Source of the DNA: Caenorhabditis elegans
Taxonomy: Eukaryota > Nematoda > Chromadorea > Rhabditida > Rhabditidae
Direction of reading: 5' to 3'
Assembly (NCBI RefSeq): GCF_000002985.6
Contig: NC_003284.9
Location: 15,996,001 to 16,060,000 of the forward strand
DNA length: 64,000 nt
Shown: in pieces, positions 33,901 through 46,689 of the stretch
Position numbering within the stretch: the stretch's first letter is position 1
Layout of the letters: the number at the start of each line of letters is the position of its first letter
Notes under the pieces: model-generated
The model's input: only the letters and a program-made list of their open reading frames with translations
Told to the model about the DNA's origin: nothing
Database searches by the model: none
Translations under genes and position numbers: made by a program

Positions 33901-34821
33901 AGTTATCCTGTAAAAGTTAATGTGAATTGACTTTTTTAAGCCTCGAGCTAGACTTCTAGAAAAAAAATTTAACATTTTGATGCATACTTTTTGAAAACAA
34001 TGTTGAATATGTCTTTGATACGGCCTATTTTGTGTTTTCAGTTAAGATATGCACATATAATGTTTTTGCACGTTTTTTTTTATTTAAAAAAAGTTTGTAA
34101 CCAATTTATGACGTTTCGAAAATGCTCAGGATACTGAAAAGTGGATTACTGATACTATTTTAAATACCTATCAAACTTGCTACTTGTGGTAAAATTTTCA
34201 TATGAACCGAAGTTTTTAGTTTAATGTAGCAAATTTTCAATGTCTAATGTTATTTCCAAAAAGTTTATTTGCTCAGGCAATTGATATAAAATTTCCAAAA
34301 CCGGGAATTTACATTGAGCAAAAGGTTTTTTGTGAGAAAATTTAAATTTGTTTCTGTGGGAAAAAAAAATTTCATTTGTATGGGGCGGCACACATTATTT
34401 TTGAGCTAACCATCTAAATTTTTTAACAGGGGTTTCAGTCATACTCACAAAAAATTGTTTAGTATAATCAGCTTTTAGTTTTTAGTAGTTCCCAAAATTT
34501 TTGTATTTACACAGTCATTACAACTCTGCCCTACCACATATCACAACAATGATAAAAAAATACAGTAATTATTTCCAAAACATATGTAAACCCTAATTTG
34601 AAAAAAAATCCGAAAAAAAAAATTTAAAGCCAAGAAAATTCACCTATTGGCATGATCCTATCTGCCCATATTCTCCCCCCGGTTGCATAGGAACCTGTTT
34701 GATAACGAGAACCGTGTTTTCATTGGCATCGGCATTTCATTTCATTTCGTTCTTTTGTCTATCGTAGACGTTTCCTTTTCCTATACGATATCTAGATAAT
34801 TTCAGATTAAACATTTCAACA
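33901..34821. other. Upstream region of the sterol acyltransferase-like gene
   Basis: AT-rich; no gene. The TTTCAG at about 34800-34805 ends 16 bases before the ATG at 34822 and is a likely trans-splice acceptor. Confidence 0.45.
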
Positions 34822-37800
34822 ATGGGTTCCATAGACCTTGCAGCAAAAGGAGAGGAAAATAATAATAATGTGATTCTGAAAGAGCACCATGAGCAAGTTT
34901 CGGTGAAGCATAAGAAGAGAGAGTTCAAAGAAAAAACTTTTGTGGTTCGAGAGTCACTGCTGACGTAAGTTGTGTTCATGAACTTTAACTATTGGAAAAT
35001 TGAATTTAATTGAAAATTAAACTATTTTGAAATTCCTCTTATATGCTTCGAAATTTAAATTGTTTGTGTTTTATGCATTGATGTTATTTTGTGTTTATTG
35101 TGTTTTAATGTCAGCTTACTAATAAGGATTTAGTAAAAAATGATTGAATTTCACAACTGAATAATCCAAAAAAAGTTTTTTATTAGCGTCAAAGTTCTGG
35201 CAAAATGCCAACATTTTGAAAATTCTTTCTGGCTAGGTTACATATGTATATGAAAATATTTAAAACAATATAAAAGTATAAATTTGATAGAAATTAAACT
35301 TTTCGATTTCCTTTCACTCAATGAAAACTAGGTTCCTTGCAAAAATTGCAACATTTATTTGAATATAAAATTACGAACAAAAGTTATCGACACTAAACAA
35401 TGTTTGTATTTTCAGATCTGAATTTCGAAATGGGCACATGAAAATCATCTACAACTGCTTCACCGCAGCATTCCTACTTTTTTTCCTGAGAGCCATGATT
35501 GATGACATTCTGGTTCACAAAATGCCTTTCCATCATACATGGCTCATTTGGTGGAATTTTCAAAACTTCATCCCAACAATGGCTGTCTGGACGGGAATGT
35601 TTTTGAGCACAATTGGAGTTTACTATGCCTACGAGCACTGGTCAACAATTCCATCGAAGAATACTGATTTGGCGTCAAATGTATGTTTGATTTGTAGTTA
35701 ATATCTGCCATTTTTTTCTTTTTATGGAAAAAATTTGAAGAAAATATTGCAATTCTTCCGGAATAAAACTTGGCAGAAGTTTAAAGAATATTTTCATTCA
35801 AAACCATTTCTGCTAGAGTTCCAGCTGTAAAACTCCAAAAAAAGTCAAATATTTTAGAAACTTTTGGAACATAATTTATTGAATTCATGGAAAATTCAAA
35901 TGGTTCATAAAACGTCTTGAACGTGTGAGAAAATTTCGATAATTTCGAGAAAAAAATTAAATGTGCTAAATTGAACAATTTTTTTAAAATTTGAACGCTG
36001 TCAACACGCAAGCTTGTTTATTGAAAAATTTTTCAAAAAAAATTAAAATTTTTATTTTTATTTAGGCACAGTGCTTAAACAGCATTAATATGCAATTTTC
36101 AAACGAAAAAAAAACAAAAAAAGCCCAATGAATGCTTACTCTTCTCTATTTGCAGCTCCCGTTTGTCACCGCATACGTCACATACCTTGCCGCCTTTTTC
36201 TACTTTCCTTTGAAGTTTCTTTATGAGTCAGATCTCAAATGTGCCTGCTCTTTTATTATTACATGTGAAACGGTAAGTTTATTACTAATTGCAAGTGTTG
36301 AGTTGTTTCATTGCAGACGAGAATCGCTATGAAAGTTCACTCATTCATCAGGGAGAACTGGGACCGAGCAATGAAGAGGAAAATTGGAGGGACGGTAAGA
36401 ATTCCACTAATTTTTTTTAGTTTGAAAATAGAAACATACTGAAGTCGGTTTCGGAAATTGAACTTGGAAACGTGAAAAATACCTCCAATATACTAAGTTT
36501 GGATCTGAACTAGTCATATTCTTGTTATGATTTCTTCCAAATTTATAGTATTCATACCATCCTTAAAAACGATCTACAGTCAAATGTTTGAAAATTTTGA
36601 AATATCCTGTAAACAAAAATTTGAATCGAAATTAATCCAACTAAAAATTTGATTTTTCCGTTCAATATTTTCCTAAAATCTTTTTTAATGATTTCAGATC
36701 GACGCCTGGCCGACAATGGAGCAATTCCTCTATTATCAATTTTGCCCATCATTCATTTATAGGGACAGCTATCCGAGGTATTCCCCTTAGGACTTTAAAG
36801 TTAGACAGGCGTAGGTTCAGGCCCTGATGTCTGCCTGGCACACCCCGACCACCTCCCTTTAATTCAGCATTCTGACGTTCTTTCGAAGCGCCCGACATTT
36901 TTTGGGTTTTGCGCAGGCGGGCGTCGCAGGCGTTTCAGCACCCACGTGCCATAGCATTTTGATTCCAAAATTTACAAATTTGTTTCCAGAACTGAAAAAC
37001 GTGATATGAAAGCCGCCGGGCTTTACTTTTTGGAGTGCCTGGCCGTCATTGAATTTGTGAACCTTACATTCACCCAATGGGTGTTTCCATGGCTTCATGT
37101 TCAGGATTACACTAGCCTGAGCTTTTCCACAATTGCTCTTTCTCTGTTCACTGGAATTATCCCTGGGATCATTTGCATGACGTCACTTTTCTATGGACTT
37201 TTGCACTGCTGGTTGAATTGTTTCTCTGAAATGATGCAGTTTGCTGATAGGCAATTTTATTTGGTAAGATATTTTTCATTTATTTTTCTGATTTCCAAGT
37301 TTGAGCCCAAGTTTGAATTCAAAAAATTTTCAGAACTGGTGGCACTCTTCCAACATGGCAGAATACTATCGAAACTGGAACCTGGTTGTTCACGACTGGC
37401 TGTACGCTTACGTCTTCCGGGACCTGGCAGCTTATAATCCAGGACGAAAAGGTCAACGTGCCGCTCAAATGGCAGTGTTTTTCCTTTCGGCCGTATTCCA
37501 TGAATACTGGTTTGGAGTCGCATTCAGATGTTTCTACCCTGTTATGTTCGTACTGTACTTCATTTTCGGCGGAACCTTCTTTGCAGTTTCCCGTCTTATT
37601 ACAAACCGTTCCGCGTGGAACACTGCTTTATGGTTTAACTTGTTAATTGGTAAGTGAAAGAACGACGAAATAGTAAGAGAGAGAGAGATTATTTGAAGAA
37701 AAGTTAGCATATTGAATATGGAACACTTTTTATAAATGTCTCTGAATTAAATATTTAAAATCAGGCTAAGCTCAGAAAACTTCAGTCTGATTTGTTAAAA

Positions 37801-38677
37801 ATTTTTTTAAAAATTGGTCAGTTTGCATACACGGGAACACTTTTGTTGGATTTTTTTTTCTTTTTAACTATTTTATTAACTTCAACCATTTCAAACTTAA
37901 GATTAGAATTAAATACGGTGTAGTAGAAATTGTTATTGCTTTATTACATTTAACATTGTCTGAAAACACTGAATTTCATAATAAAACTTCTCGAAAACTT
38001 CTTTTAAAAAAGTTATGACAGCTCAAAAAATTGCCTAAAATTAGTTAAAATTTTAAATTTGGCCGACTTGTCTTGGTTTAAAAAATTAACAATCTCGTCG
38101 TCCATCGACTTTAATATATCTTAATCGAGTTGAAAACGTAAGGTAATCAAATTGTATACTCAAAATTTGACGGTGATTTTAAAAAAATTGCTTCCAACGA
38201 CATTGGCAAGTAGGTCACATTTCAAATTTTAACTAATTTTAGGCAATTTTTTGAGCCGTCATAAGTACTTTTTGAGAAGTTTTCAAGAAGTTTCATTATG
38301 AAATTCGGTGTTTTCAAACAATTTTAAGTCTAATAAAGAAATGGAAAAAATTCGACTACACCATCTTTAAGAAAGTAGCTCCCGCAAGAAGTTCCTATGA
38401 AAAATGTTATATCTAGTTGTCTGAGTTTTCCAACCATTTACATAATACCACCCACATTTTCGAATTTTCTAAAAAATCAAGTGTTCAATCTAAAAGAACA
38501 TTGCTTTAGAACATGTTAAAACCACTAAAATACAACCATCTTTCAGGAACCGGAATGTTCATTGCTTTCTACGGCCAAGAATGGTACGCGAGACGTGGAC
38601 ACTGTGCCCCGTACTCCAATGCCGTTGTGGACCTTTTGTTCCCGAGACATTGGAATTGTCACCCACCAACTTCATGA
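34822..38677 (+). CDS. mboa-1: Sterol O-acyltransferase-like MBOAT (ACAT/SOAT family)
   Basis: A multi-pass ER-membrane acyltransferase that esterifies sterols (or a related alcohol) with acyl-CoA. Eight exons give 467 aa: 34822-34964, 35416-35680, 36156-36272, 36317-36394, 36698-36777, 36990-37263, 37334-37649, 38547-38677 (TGA). The N-terminal 50 residues are charged and cytosolic. Diagnostic sequences are FCPSFIYRDSYPR, FYLNWWHSSNMAEYY (317-331, the FYxDWWN region), VVHDWLYAYVFRD and SAVFHEYWFG with the MBOAT histidine at about 375. VVHDWLY favours SOAT over DGAT1. The FYxDWWN aspartate is asparagine here. Introns carry a fragment of the GC-rich hairpin family (36870-36950) and a foldback element (37909-38370). 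It is convergent with the carnitine acetyltransferase. AATAAA at 38795. The symbol rests on family and recalled gene order. Confidence 0.93.
37909..38370. mobile_element. GGTGGTGTAGTCGAA foldback element in the MBOAT last intron
   Basis: Diverged left end TACGGTGTAGTAGAAATTG and right end CGACTACACCATCTTTAA around a core with CTCAAAATTTGACGGTGATT. Confidence 0.75.
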
Positions 38678-38794
38678 AATCTCTAATTATTTGTCACACG
38701 GGGTATTCGTTTTTTTTTTTTGTATTTTGTTGATTTTATTTGAGAATTATTTTTTAAACTGTACAAAAGTTTTGTCACTAGTTTTTACAGAAAA

Positions 38795-38800
38795 AATAAA
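38795..38800 (+). terminator. Polyadenylation signal of the MBOAT gene
   Basis: AATAAA about 120 bases after the stop codon, in an AT-rich 3' region that faces the convergent gene. Confidence 0.6.
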
Positions 38801-39223
38801 TATTAGTTACTTGATAGAAGTTGGTTCATTGTAAAATATGCTTATTTGTACCAAAAATCTTTTGATCGGTCTGCTAGATAAATGCACACAATTTTTATGG
38901 CAGGAATAGCATATTTTAAACTATCGATTTTAGCAAAACAATTCTGAAATCAATCACATTTTTTCTCTATTTCTTGGCTATCACCCCAATATTAGATGTT
39001 TTGTAGATTTATCGTGGATATTTGTGATACACCTCTGACGGAAACGTATTTATTATACAAATTATTTATTCATATAAAATGTTTTCATAAAATATCTACA
39101 AGCATTTTCAATCAATTACAATAAAGCAGAAAAAAAAACATTGGGATCTGAACACGTAGGAGCACTAGTTATGGCGTGTGAAATGTTATTCTTTAAAAAA
39201 AAGTAGTATCAAAATATGATCTC

Positions 39224-42200
39224 CTACAACTTGGACATTTCTTTTGTAGCCTTATTAATAACCGATTTCATGTCAATTAGCGCCTTTTGAAGTTCCTTGG
39301 CAAACTTCTTGGAACTCGTCGAGCCGTAGCTCTTGAATGTTGAGATCATAAAGTGAAGTTCAGTTTCCTGTGGGTTGTAGCAAATTCCATAGCAATCAAG
39401 GGCAGATGGTCCGAAGCACATTTGGATGAAATGCCGTGTGGGAACTTGACTTGTGGAGACTTGGAAATGGTTGAGTTGTTGGTAGATGTTGGAACCGAAG
39501 ATTTCTGGGGTTGGGAGATTATTTTCAGTAGCGATCAACTTCCATGCCAATAAATGTCTGTCCATTCCAGCTGCATCCATACAATCCATGGTGTACTTTT
39601 TATGCGAATTTGTTGCGTGAACAAGTGCATCGTAGATTTCACTAACCGGCGTAGGAGGCTTAGATACCATCTGAAAATTGAGTGAGTTAAATTGGGTGAT
39701 CGATCTAGGTCACACACAAACACACACCTTCTTGACAAATGATGCTGCAGCTGTATTCGGAGATCGGATGTTCTCGGTTCGACCCTCGGTGAATTTACGC
39801 AAAGTGGCCGTCTCGTAGGTTGGTGGAACTGGAAATTTAATTCGTCATCAAATTGTAAGATGGGGGATAATTGACTTACGCGATGAGTGGATCCGGTAGA
39901 AAGCTAATTGGTAAGCCATTTGGATGAACGAGTCGGGCGAGATCTTTGAGGATTTCGGGAAATTCTTTCCGTAGGGCTTGAACGTGAACGCGACGATATC
40001 AAGGTCCTCGGCGATGCTGTCCATGTTCTTGGAGCTCTTGGCGATTCTTTTGTTGATTTCCTCGTCAGTGGAAATATCGAGACGTTGCACTGGGGAGTTG
40101 GAAGGTGTGCCTTCAGTAATGAATGTGTTAGCATCACTGAAAAATTGAAGGAAATATAATAGATATATTATCTTAAATGTTACTAACTGAAGATATCCAA
40201 GCTACCAGAATACTTTTTGCAACATTTTAAATAAACTTGTTTGATGAAGCGTAGGATCAGAAATATTTATATTGCTATGGTTAAAGGTGGAGTAGCGCCA
40301 GTGGGAATTTGGTCTGAATACACTTATTATGATCCAACACGACAGAATATCATAATAAAACACTCCAAACATTTTTCGATTTTTCATAATTTCCGGCCGA
40401 AGTTTTGGCAAACTGCCAATATTTTGAAAAACGACACATGCAATGTTTTAAGACAAATTATTTAAACAGAACTACAGTATAAAAAAATGTAGGAAAAATT
40501 TTTTTTTTGGTCGACTTCCAAAATTATATGTGGAAAAACTGAGTAACTGTCACTGTTTGACAGTAAATAAAAAAATTTTAAAAAACTTTTGAAAGGATTT
40601 ATTATGATATTCGGTCATTTTGGCACCATGTGTAGGAGTAGTTTTTCACAAGTTCCCCACTGGCGCTACTCCACCTAAAGTGCCACAGTTCCGGTTTTTG
40701 ACCCAACGATAAAACGAAAAAGACAACATTTTAAATTTCTGTTCAAATTCAAGTTTTTCAACAAATTTTTTTGTAATCAGTTATAAATTTCAAAAACTCA
40801 CAATTGATCACAAATAAAATCCATGAGTGCACCGACTGGTGGTCCTTCGGCTGGAGTGTGCTCATACGTCATTCCGGTGTAGCCATTTGTTCCGATGACA
40901 AACTGAAATTTCCAGGTATATTTTTTGCTATTGCAATGCAAATGTGCTCTACTGATCAAATGCAAAAAAATGAGTGCATGAACGATAAACACGTGGTGTA
41001 AGAGTGTCTCATGTCGGCTTGATCTACAAAGATCTACAAAAAATGCGGGAGAAGAGACGCAGAGTTCTCAACTGATTTCGTCTGGTTAAGAACGTGTTGA
41101 CGTATAATTTTTATGGGCAAAAAATTCCCGCATTTTTTGTAGATCAAACCGTAATGGGACAGCCTGACACGCCGTGGATAAACTAAATAACACACCTGAA
41201 TAGTCTTGTCAAACCATCTGTTGCTCGAGTTCACTTTGGAGCCGCCACCATGCAGTGCCTGCCTACTTTGCTCATCTTTCTCCGTGTAGCCAACTGGTGG
41301 TTCACTAGCTTTGTCAAGACAGACTACGAACAACGATTTTTCGACGGCTTCCAGGGATTTCGCGTTGTTGTTATCCTCTGAAAATAGTATTATTATCAGC
41401 ATAGCTAGCTTCAAAGAAAATCTTCACAATGGAGCTAAGCAAAACTTCTACATTTGGCTTGAAACTTTTTTTCTCGAAAGCTCACTTTTCAGCGATGAGT
41501 ATACATTTGCCCATTTGTCGCGACTATCGGAGGAGACAATTCCCACTGGATGTGGGTTTGGAGTTTGACTCTCTGAAACGACTTTTGCCAGTTGCTGAGT
41601 AATAGCAAAAATTGAGAGTGGCTGCTCGTTGGAGTCTAGGACTTGGACGCGGAAGAGCTGAAAATGTAGGGAGATTTTAACGGTTTTGTTGAAATCTGTT
41701 TGCAATATTTTTTTCAACTTCAATTAGATGGAACAACTGAAGTCTTATGGGGTTATTCAAGAAGTGTCGAAAAATTAAAAAGTGTAGAAAAATTAGGTGC
41801 AAACTATATTAAAATACATTTTTTGAAAACTTGTATTTTAATACAGTTGTGACGTAATAAATGTATTTAAATACATTTTGCAACATTAATTGAATAACCT
41901 CATTAGTCTTTATAAAGAATCAGTGATACAATTTTTAAATAACATTTTTTAAAAACTCACATGTCCATTTCTAATCACTAAAATGTGTTGCAATTTCTCC
42001 TTATAGTCACATCCATATCTAATCTCATCTACGCCAACCTTAGGTACCCTAGTTGTTCCAAACAAGAACTGGTACTGGCTCATATCAAGCGGCGACTTTC
42101 CTGCCATATCAGGCTTCAACTGATTACTGAAAAAATGTTTTTTGAAAACTAAAAAACATCGAATTGAACCAGAAGCCTACTTTTTTGCTCGAAGGTAAAA

Positions 42201-43488
42201 GTGGACAGCGGCTTGGCTGATTTTTGCTGCATATTCCAGTTGTCCCTCCTCGGTGTTATAGTCAAATTTAGGGAACATGACTCCTGGAGATGTGACGACT
42301 GGAAGTGGGGTACGAGCAGCTAGGTAGGCGATGTTGAGCCACCATGGTGTGAGCTGAAAATCTTTTGTTTGAATCGGTAAAAAAACGCCAACTTGCTCAA
42401 TTTTAAGATAGTTAGTTTTTAGATATATTATAAAACCATGTGTTAAATTTGGAAATCTATTTTTATGGCGCTGGCCCTGTCACTTTTTCAGCAACATTTT
42501 GATTTCATTTTGATGTTTTCAATTTATAGGCTGGCGGATTATTTTGTGGACCAATTTCCAAGAAATTGTTTGTTTTGCAAAGAAAAAATTATTTAATATA
42601 AACGCCCAACATTATGCCTAATACCTGATAGGTATTACTTATGCCGTTAAATATTTTCAAAATATTGTAAAGTTTTCTAGTATCAAACTTTTTAAAATTA
42701 GGTTTAGGGTACACTTAAAGGTGTCATTGGTTTGCAGTAAAGCTAAACCTATAAAGTTAATTGATACATTTCTATTTTTTTGGTCCAAACTGAAAATTAA
42801 CTACTCCTAATCATAAATGGGGAAGTTGTTTTGAATTTATTTTTCTAATTATTTTTTTTAGAAAAAAGTGTTAAAAATCTTACCCAATTCGGAAGTGCGT
42901 CGGCTCGTTTCTGCAGCAGTTCTTGCAATTTCGGCAAATCCTTAACCACAAAATCATTTACAATCTGAAATTGACATTTGTTTTGCTCCAAATGTTTTTT
43001 TTTATTTTTACCTGTTTTGTCTCTTGAAATTCCTTTTTTGACTGCAACGCTTGTGCAAAGTCCAGGAAGTGTTTCAGCGTTTTAATTGGTTGTGGAGCCG
43101 GGAGTTTTGGTAGGTCTGAAACGTCATCAATGTATTTACAATCGAAAAAAAGGTTTAGTCTCACCTGTTGAATTATAACGGGCTGCACCGTGACCTCCGG
43201 CCATTGCGTTGACACTGTGCTTCATTAGTTGCTGCAAAATGAATTTTGAATGCTCAAAATTTTGAGGGAACAGGTAATCCCTCACAAAACGCTGCGAAAA
43301 GTTACTATAGTGATAAGTGAAAGACGTTTTGTGGGGGAAGACCCGGGTGGGGGAATGTTATCAATGATCATTCAGACTACACTACGCCGTAGTCCAAATT
43401 TTATATGGTCATTTTGGTCAGCATTTAATATTTTTGGGGAGAAACTCACGGAGATCTGTGGTCGAATCATTGTTTGACATTTCAGCAT
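39224..43488 (-). CDS. Carnitine O-acetyltransferase (choline/carnitine acyltransferase family)
   Basis: Transfers acetyl groups between CoA and carnitine. Twelve exons give 629 aa, close to mammalian CRAT: 43488-43450, 43231-43165, 43115-43012, 42964-42884, 42353-42181, 42126-41961, 41657-41486, 41377-41196, 40902-40802, 40136-39880, 39828-39728, 39670-39224 (TAG). Family landmarks are LPAPQPIKTLKHFLDF, TPWWLNIAYL, the catalytic histidine at about 343 in YEHTPAEGPPVG, SPDSFIQMAYQLAFYRIH and STSQVP (553-558). Residues 1-30 (MLKCQTMIRPQISQLMKHS...) are basic with few acids, as in mitochondrial leaders, and the protein ends SKL, a peroxisomal PTS1. A shorter start at the Met in QQLMKHS could give the peroxisomal form. 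Introns hold three repeats (40281, 40990, 41750). I recall it as B0395.3; no symbol assigned. Confidence 0.94.
40281..40679. mobile_element. Complete AGTAGCGCCAGTGGG foldback in a carnitine acetyltransferase intron
   Basis: TTAAAGGTGGAGTAGCGCCA at the left, CCCCACTGGCGCTACTCCAC at the right, within the intron between 40136 and 40802. Confidence 0.85.
40990..41177. repeat. GTAGATCAAA foldback element, copy 3, in a carnitine acetyltransferase intron
   Basis: CACGTGGTGTAAGAGTGTCT at the left and GACAGCCTGACACGCCGTGG at the right, the inverse orientation of 5081-5242. It lies in the intron between 40902 and 41196. Confidence 0.8.
41750..41912. repeat. Small AATACATTTT palindromic repeat, copy 1
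   Basis: GTTATTCAA at the left and TTGAATAACC at the right enclose AAATACATTTT and GTATTTTAATACAGTTGTGACGT. Related copies lie at about 54028-54175 and 56833-56950. This one is in the intron between 41657 and 41961 (minus gene). Confidence 0.65.
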
Positions 43489-46400
43489 TTTTTCGACGGG
43501 TTTTGTTACTCAAATTGATGAATATAATGTAAGCTTGTATGAAAGAAAGAGAATGTAAAAGGGAATGCACCATGTTGGTTCAATGCAATTTTTTTTTAAT
43601 TTAGCGTAAATAATAGAAGAGTGATCTGTTAACCAAAAAAATTTGTTGTATGTTAATTGAAAATTGTTTTGAAAAATTTTCAAAAAATAAATGAAGTCTC
43701 ACAAAAAAATTCGTTTTTTTTTTGGCATCTGGCAATTTTATAACAACTTTTTGCATTTTCTCACATGTTTAAATTTAAATAATTTTTTTTTAATATTTTG
43801 GAACTAAATTTTAGTTAAAGAATAGCGCCTGTGGGGATTTGATCTACATACACTTGTCAAAAACAACCGAATATCATAATAGAACACTCAAAAAAATTTA
43901 AAAATTTAAAATTTTTCATAATTTCAAATTGCCAAAACTTTAAAAAATATGAGCAATGTCATATGTTCCAACCCTTACAATGTTTTAATACGATCAATTA
44001 AAACAAAATTAAAGTAAAAAAAATATAAGAAAACATTTTTTTTGGTCGACTTTTAAAATTATGAGTGGCAAAACTGAGTAATTGTCACTTTTTGACAGTA
44101 AATAAAAAAATTTCAAAATTTTTTTTGAAAAGTTTTATTTTTTTTATTCGGTCATTTTTAGCACTATGTGAGTAGTTTTCAAAAATATCTATACTATATC
44201 TTTATTTTTCTTTGGAAAATTTAAAACTTAAAAAACATTTTTAAAAAGTAACAAAACAAAAAAAATAATTTGTTGATTTTCAGAGTGTAAAAGTGTTCCA
44301 AATGTTTGGGGCGTAAGATCAAAGTGTTTAGAAAACGAGTGACGGCGGGTGAATGGCAGGGGTCATATGGGAAGAGAGGAGTGTGTGTGTGTGTGTGTGT
44401 GTGTGGTGATGTAGGGGGCACAAACAGAAAGACCAGGCGGAACGCAGAAAACACAGGCAGCGAAAACAGAAGAAACCGAGTAGTTGTGTTGTGTCCAAAG
44501 AGTGGGGGGGGGGGGGGGAGGAAATGGAGGCAAGTTAAGTTCTCTCCTACCACACAAAAACCCCGCGTGGTATCCACAAAGAGGCCGAGAAATGGAGGAA
44601 GAAAACAACGATGTGTAGCCAAATGGTGTGAGTTAATGAGAAGAGGTCATTGGATTTGGATGGCAGCCAGTAATTGGATTGTGTAGTGAAAGTGTTAATT
44701 TTTCTGTTTGACATTTTTTAAGACACAACTTATGGAAATTACAAGTTGAACCAAACGTTTTAATATTATTTCAGAAAACTAATGGAGTTTCATTATTAAA
44801 ACTTTTTTTTTCAATTTCTGATGAAACAAATTTTAAAAAAATCGCCTAAGCATAAATATTTGCAATTTGCTTCTCAAATTCATAATTAGCGGAAATATAA
44901 TGTTATTCGAATGTTTCCCCATCATTGTTTTTATTCCAAATAAAAAATTTTAGCAACATTTTGTCTTTGGAGTATTTTTTTTTTAAATTGAATACTTTTT
45001 GAAAGCAACTTGGATCCCCGAAAATTTGGAAATCTATCAATTGCAACTTTTTTTCTTTTTTTAAACACTTTTCTAATAGTTTTTTTTAGGAATTCGGCTA
45101 TAACTTATATAAAAAACTAAACTTGGGCAAAAGTTGGGCAAGACTTTTTGGCAAAACTTGGATTTAGGTGACATCAAAATTTAACCCAAATTTCACCCAG
45201 CTCTTGCCAAACTTCTACAGAAGATTGAAACGAAACACAAAAAGTTTGGGCCAAAGTTTAGCAAGAGTTGGGAGAAACTTGGGTTAAACTTTGATGGCCC
45301 GAATCCCAGTATTGCCAAAGTCTTGGTCATCTTTTGCCCAAGTTTATCAAACTTCGGATCAAAGTTAATGTTTTTTGGGCCAAACTTGGACATGAATCTC
45401 GAGCCAAATGCCGAGTTTATTGAACAAGGATTAATAATTAATTTAATTTCAAAAGTTTGTCGAAGCTTTCCACTAAGAACAATTAACAATTTTTCTATAT
45501 TTTTACACCAGAAAAAAATCTACATCTCAACGCAAACCTTTTCATATTTCCCGATTAAAGCATTCACATGGAAATTTATGGAAAAAAACGGAAGCCTGAC
45601 ATACATACATCTTGGAGCACCGAAAAGCCCAAAAATTGGGGGACGCCGGGTTCCATTCGTTTTGTGACGGACAAAAAAAAGAAGAGCGGAGAGACAAAAT
45701 GAATGCAATTTTTCGCCTTGCAAGGTTTCATTCTAAGAGAACGTTTCATCTTTTCCTTCTATTTGAAGTCGTTTGGAGAAGTAATTAAAAGTGCAACAAT
45801 TGAAGATATCAGCAAGATAAGATACTGGGCTAAAACAATATGTAAACAACTAGATTCTAAAAACGTGTTGTTTGATTGAAACGAAAAAATAAAGCAGCAG
45901 CTAAAAATCCAAAGTGGGCAAGCAAAAAGGGCAAAGTCACATAATATCAACTACTTGATAATAAGTCTACAAAGTAGCCTGCTACAAATGGTCATCAACA
46001 CTATAGAGATAACAGAGAGGAGAACAACAAACAAAACGTGGGCATAGGAGCAAGTGAGTGTGCATTGATACTTAAAATCGCGGAGAAAAAAGGAAAAAAT
46101 AGAGCTTTGAAATTTTAATAAATATTAATATATCAAGGGAAAAGTAATGAAGGGGAGAAACCATATTCAGTTTTAAACCTGTGAATTGTCGGTTGCTTTT
46201 TTTTTTGTTAATCAATTTGTCTATTTTTTAAACGTCTCATCTCTCATTATTTTCGTACACATATCAATTAAAATGATACCAAAATCAGCATATAAAAAGC
46301 GGAGTGAACGCGGAGTACCGTTCAAAATTGGGAAATATTAAGCGTCATTTTCTACCGATCGTTGCTGCTCCGACAACTTGGCAAAAGAAGCTTTTGGTGT

Positions 46401-46607
46401 TTTTCTCAGAATTGTAATCGACCCTGAAATTTTCTGGAATATTTTTACATTGTGAAATATTCTGACACTTTTCTTTTCGGAGCTGTTTTGAGTATAAAGT
46501 TATGGCAAAAATATTACGCTATTTCGATTCGCATAGAGAGGCACAAAAAAGACAAAAATAATTTGAAACTTAAAAAATTAGAAACTAAAAATTAAATGAA
46601 AAAAATT
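43489..46607. other. Intergenic; foldback fragment, microsatellites, no gene
   Basis: This is the upstream region of the carnitine acetyltransferase. At 43815-44200 lies a diverged copy of the AGTAGCGCCAGTGGG family. A GT microsatellite spans about 44381-44405 and a run of 15 G sits at 44504-44518; open frames here reflect these simple repeats. At 45117-45355 an imperfect hairpin built on AACTTGGGCAAAAG and CATCAAA-TTTAACCCAA has mirror copies. Confidence 0.5.
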
Positions 46608-46689
46608 CGCTGCGAGCAGGGTTCGAACCTACGCGGGCAATGCCCATTGGATTTCAAGTCCAACTCCTTAACCACTCGGACATCGCAGC
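46608..46689 (-). tRNA. tRNA-Ser (anticodon UGA)
   Basis: 82 bases including the discriminator. The acceptor stem GCTGCGA pairs with TCGCAGC. The A-box is TGTCCGAGTGGTTAAGG. The anticodon arm has GGA-CTTGAAA-TCC with TGA at the anticodon position, there is a long class II variable arm (GGGCATTGCCC), and the T arm has GGTTCGAACCC. All stems close and no intron is present, so it should be functional. A second-order check is the T run downstream on the minus strand (ATTTTTTTCA after the 3' end). Confidence 0.97.

Noticed and set aside
44306-44686. 126-codon plus and 133-codon minus open frames
   Set aside because: Both are driven by the GT microsatellite and the G run (C-V repeats, G runs, T-H repeats); no splice support.
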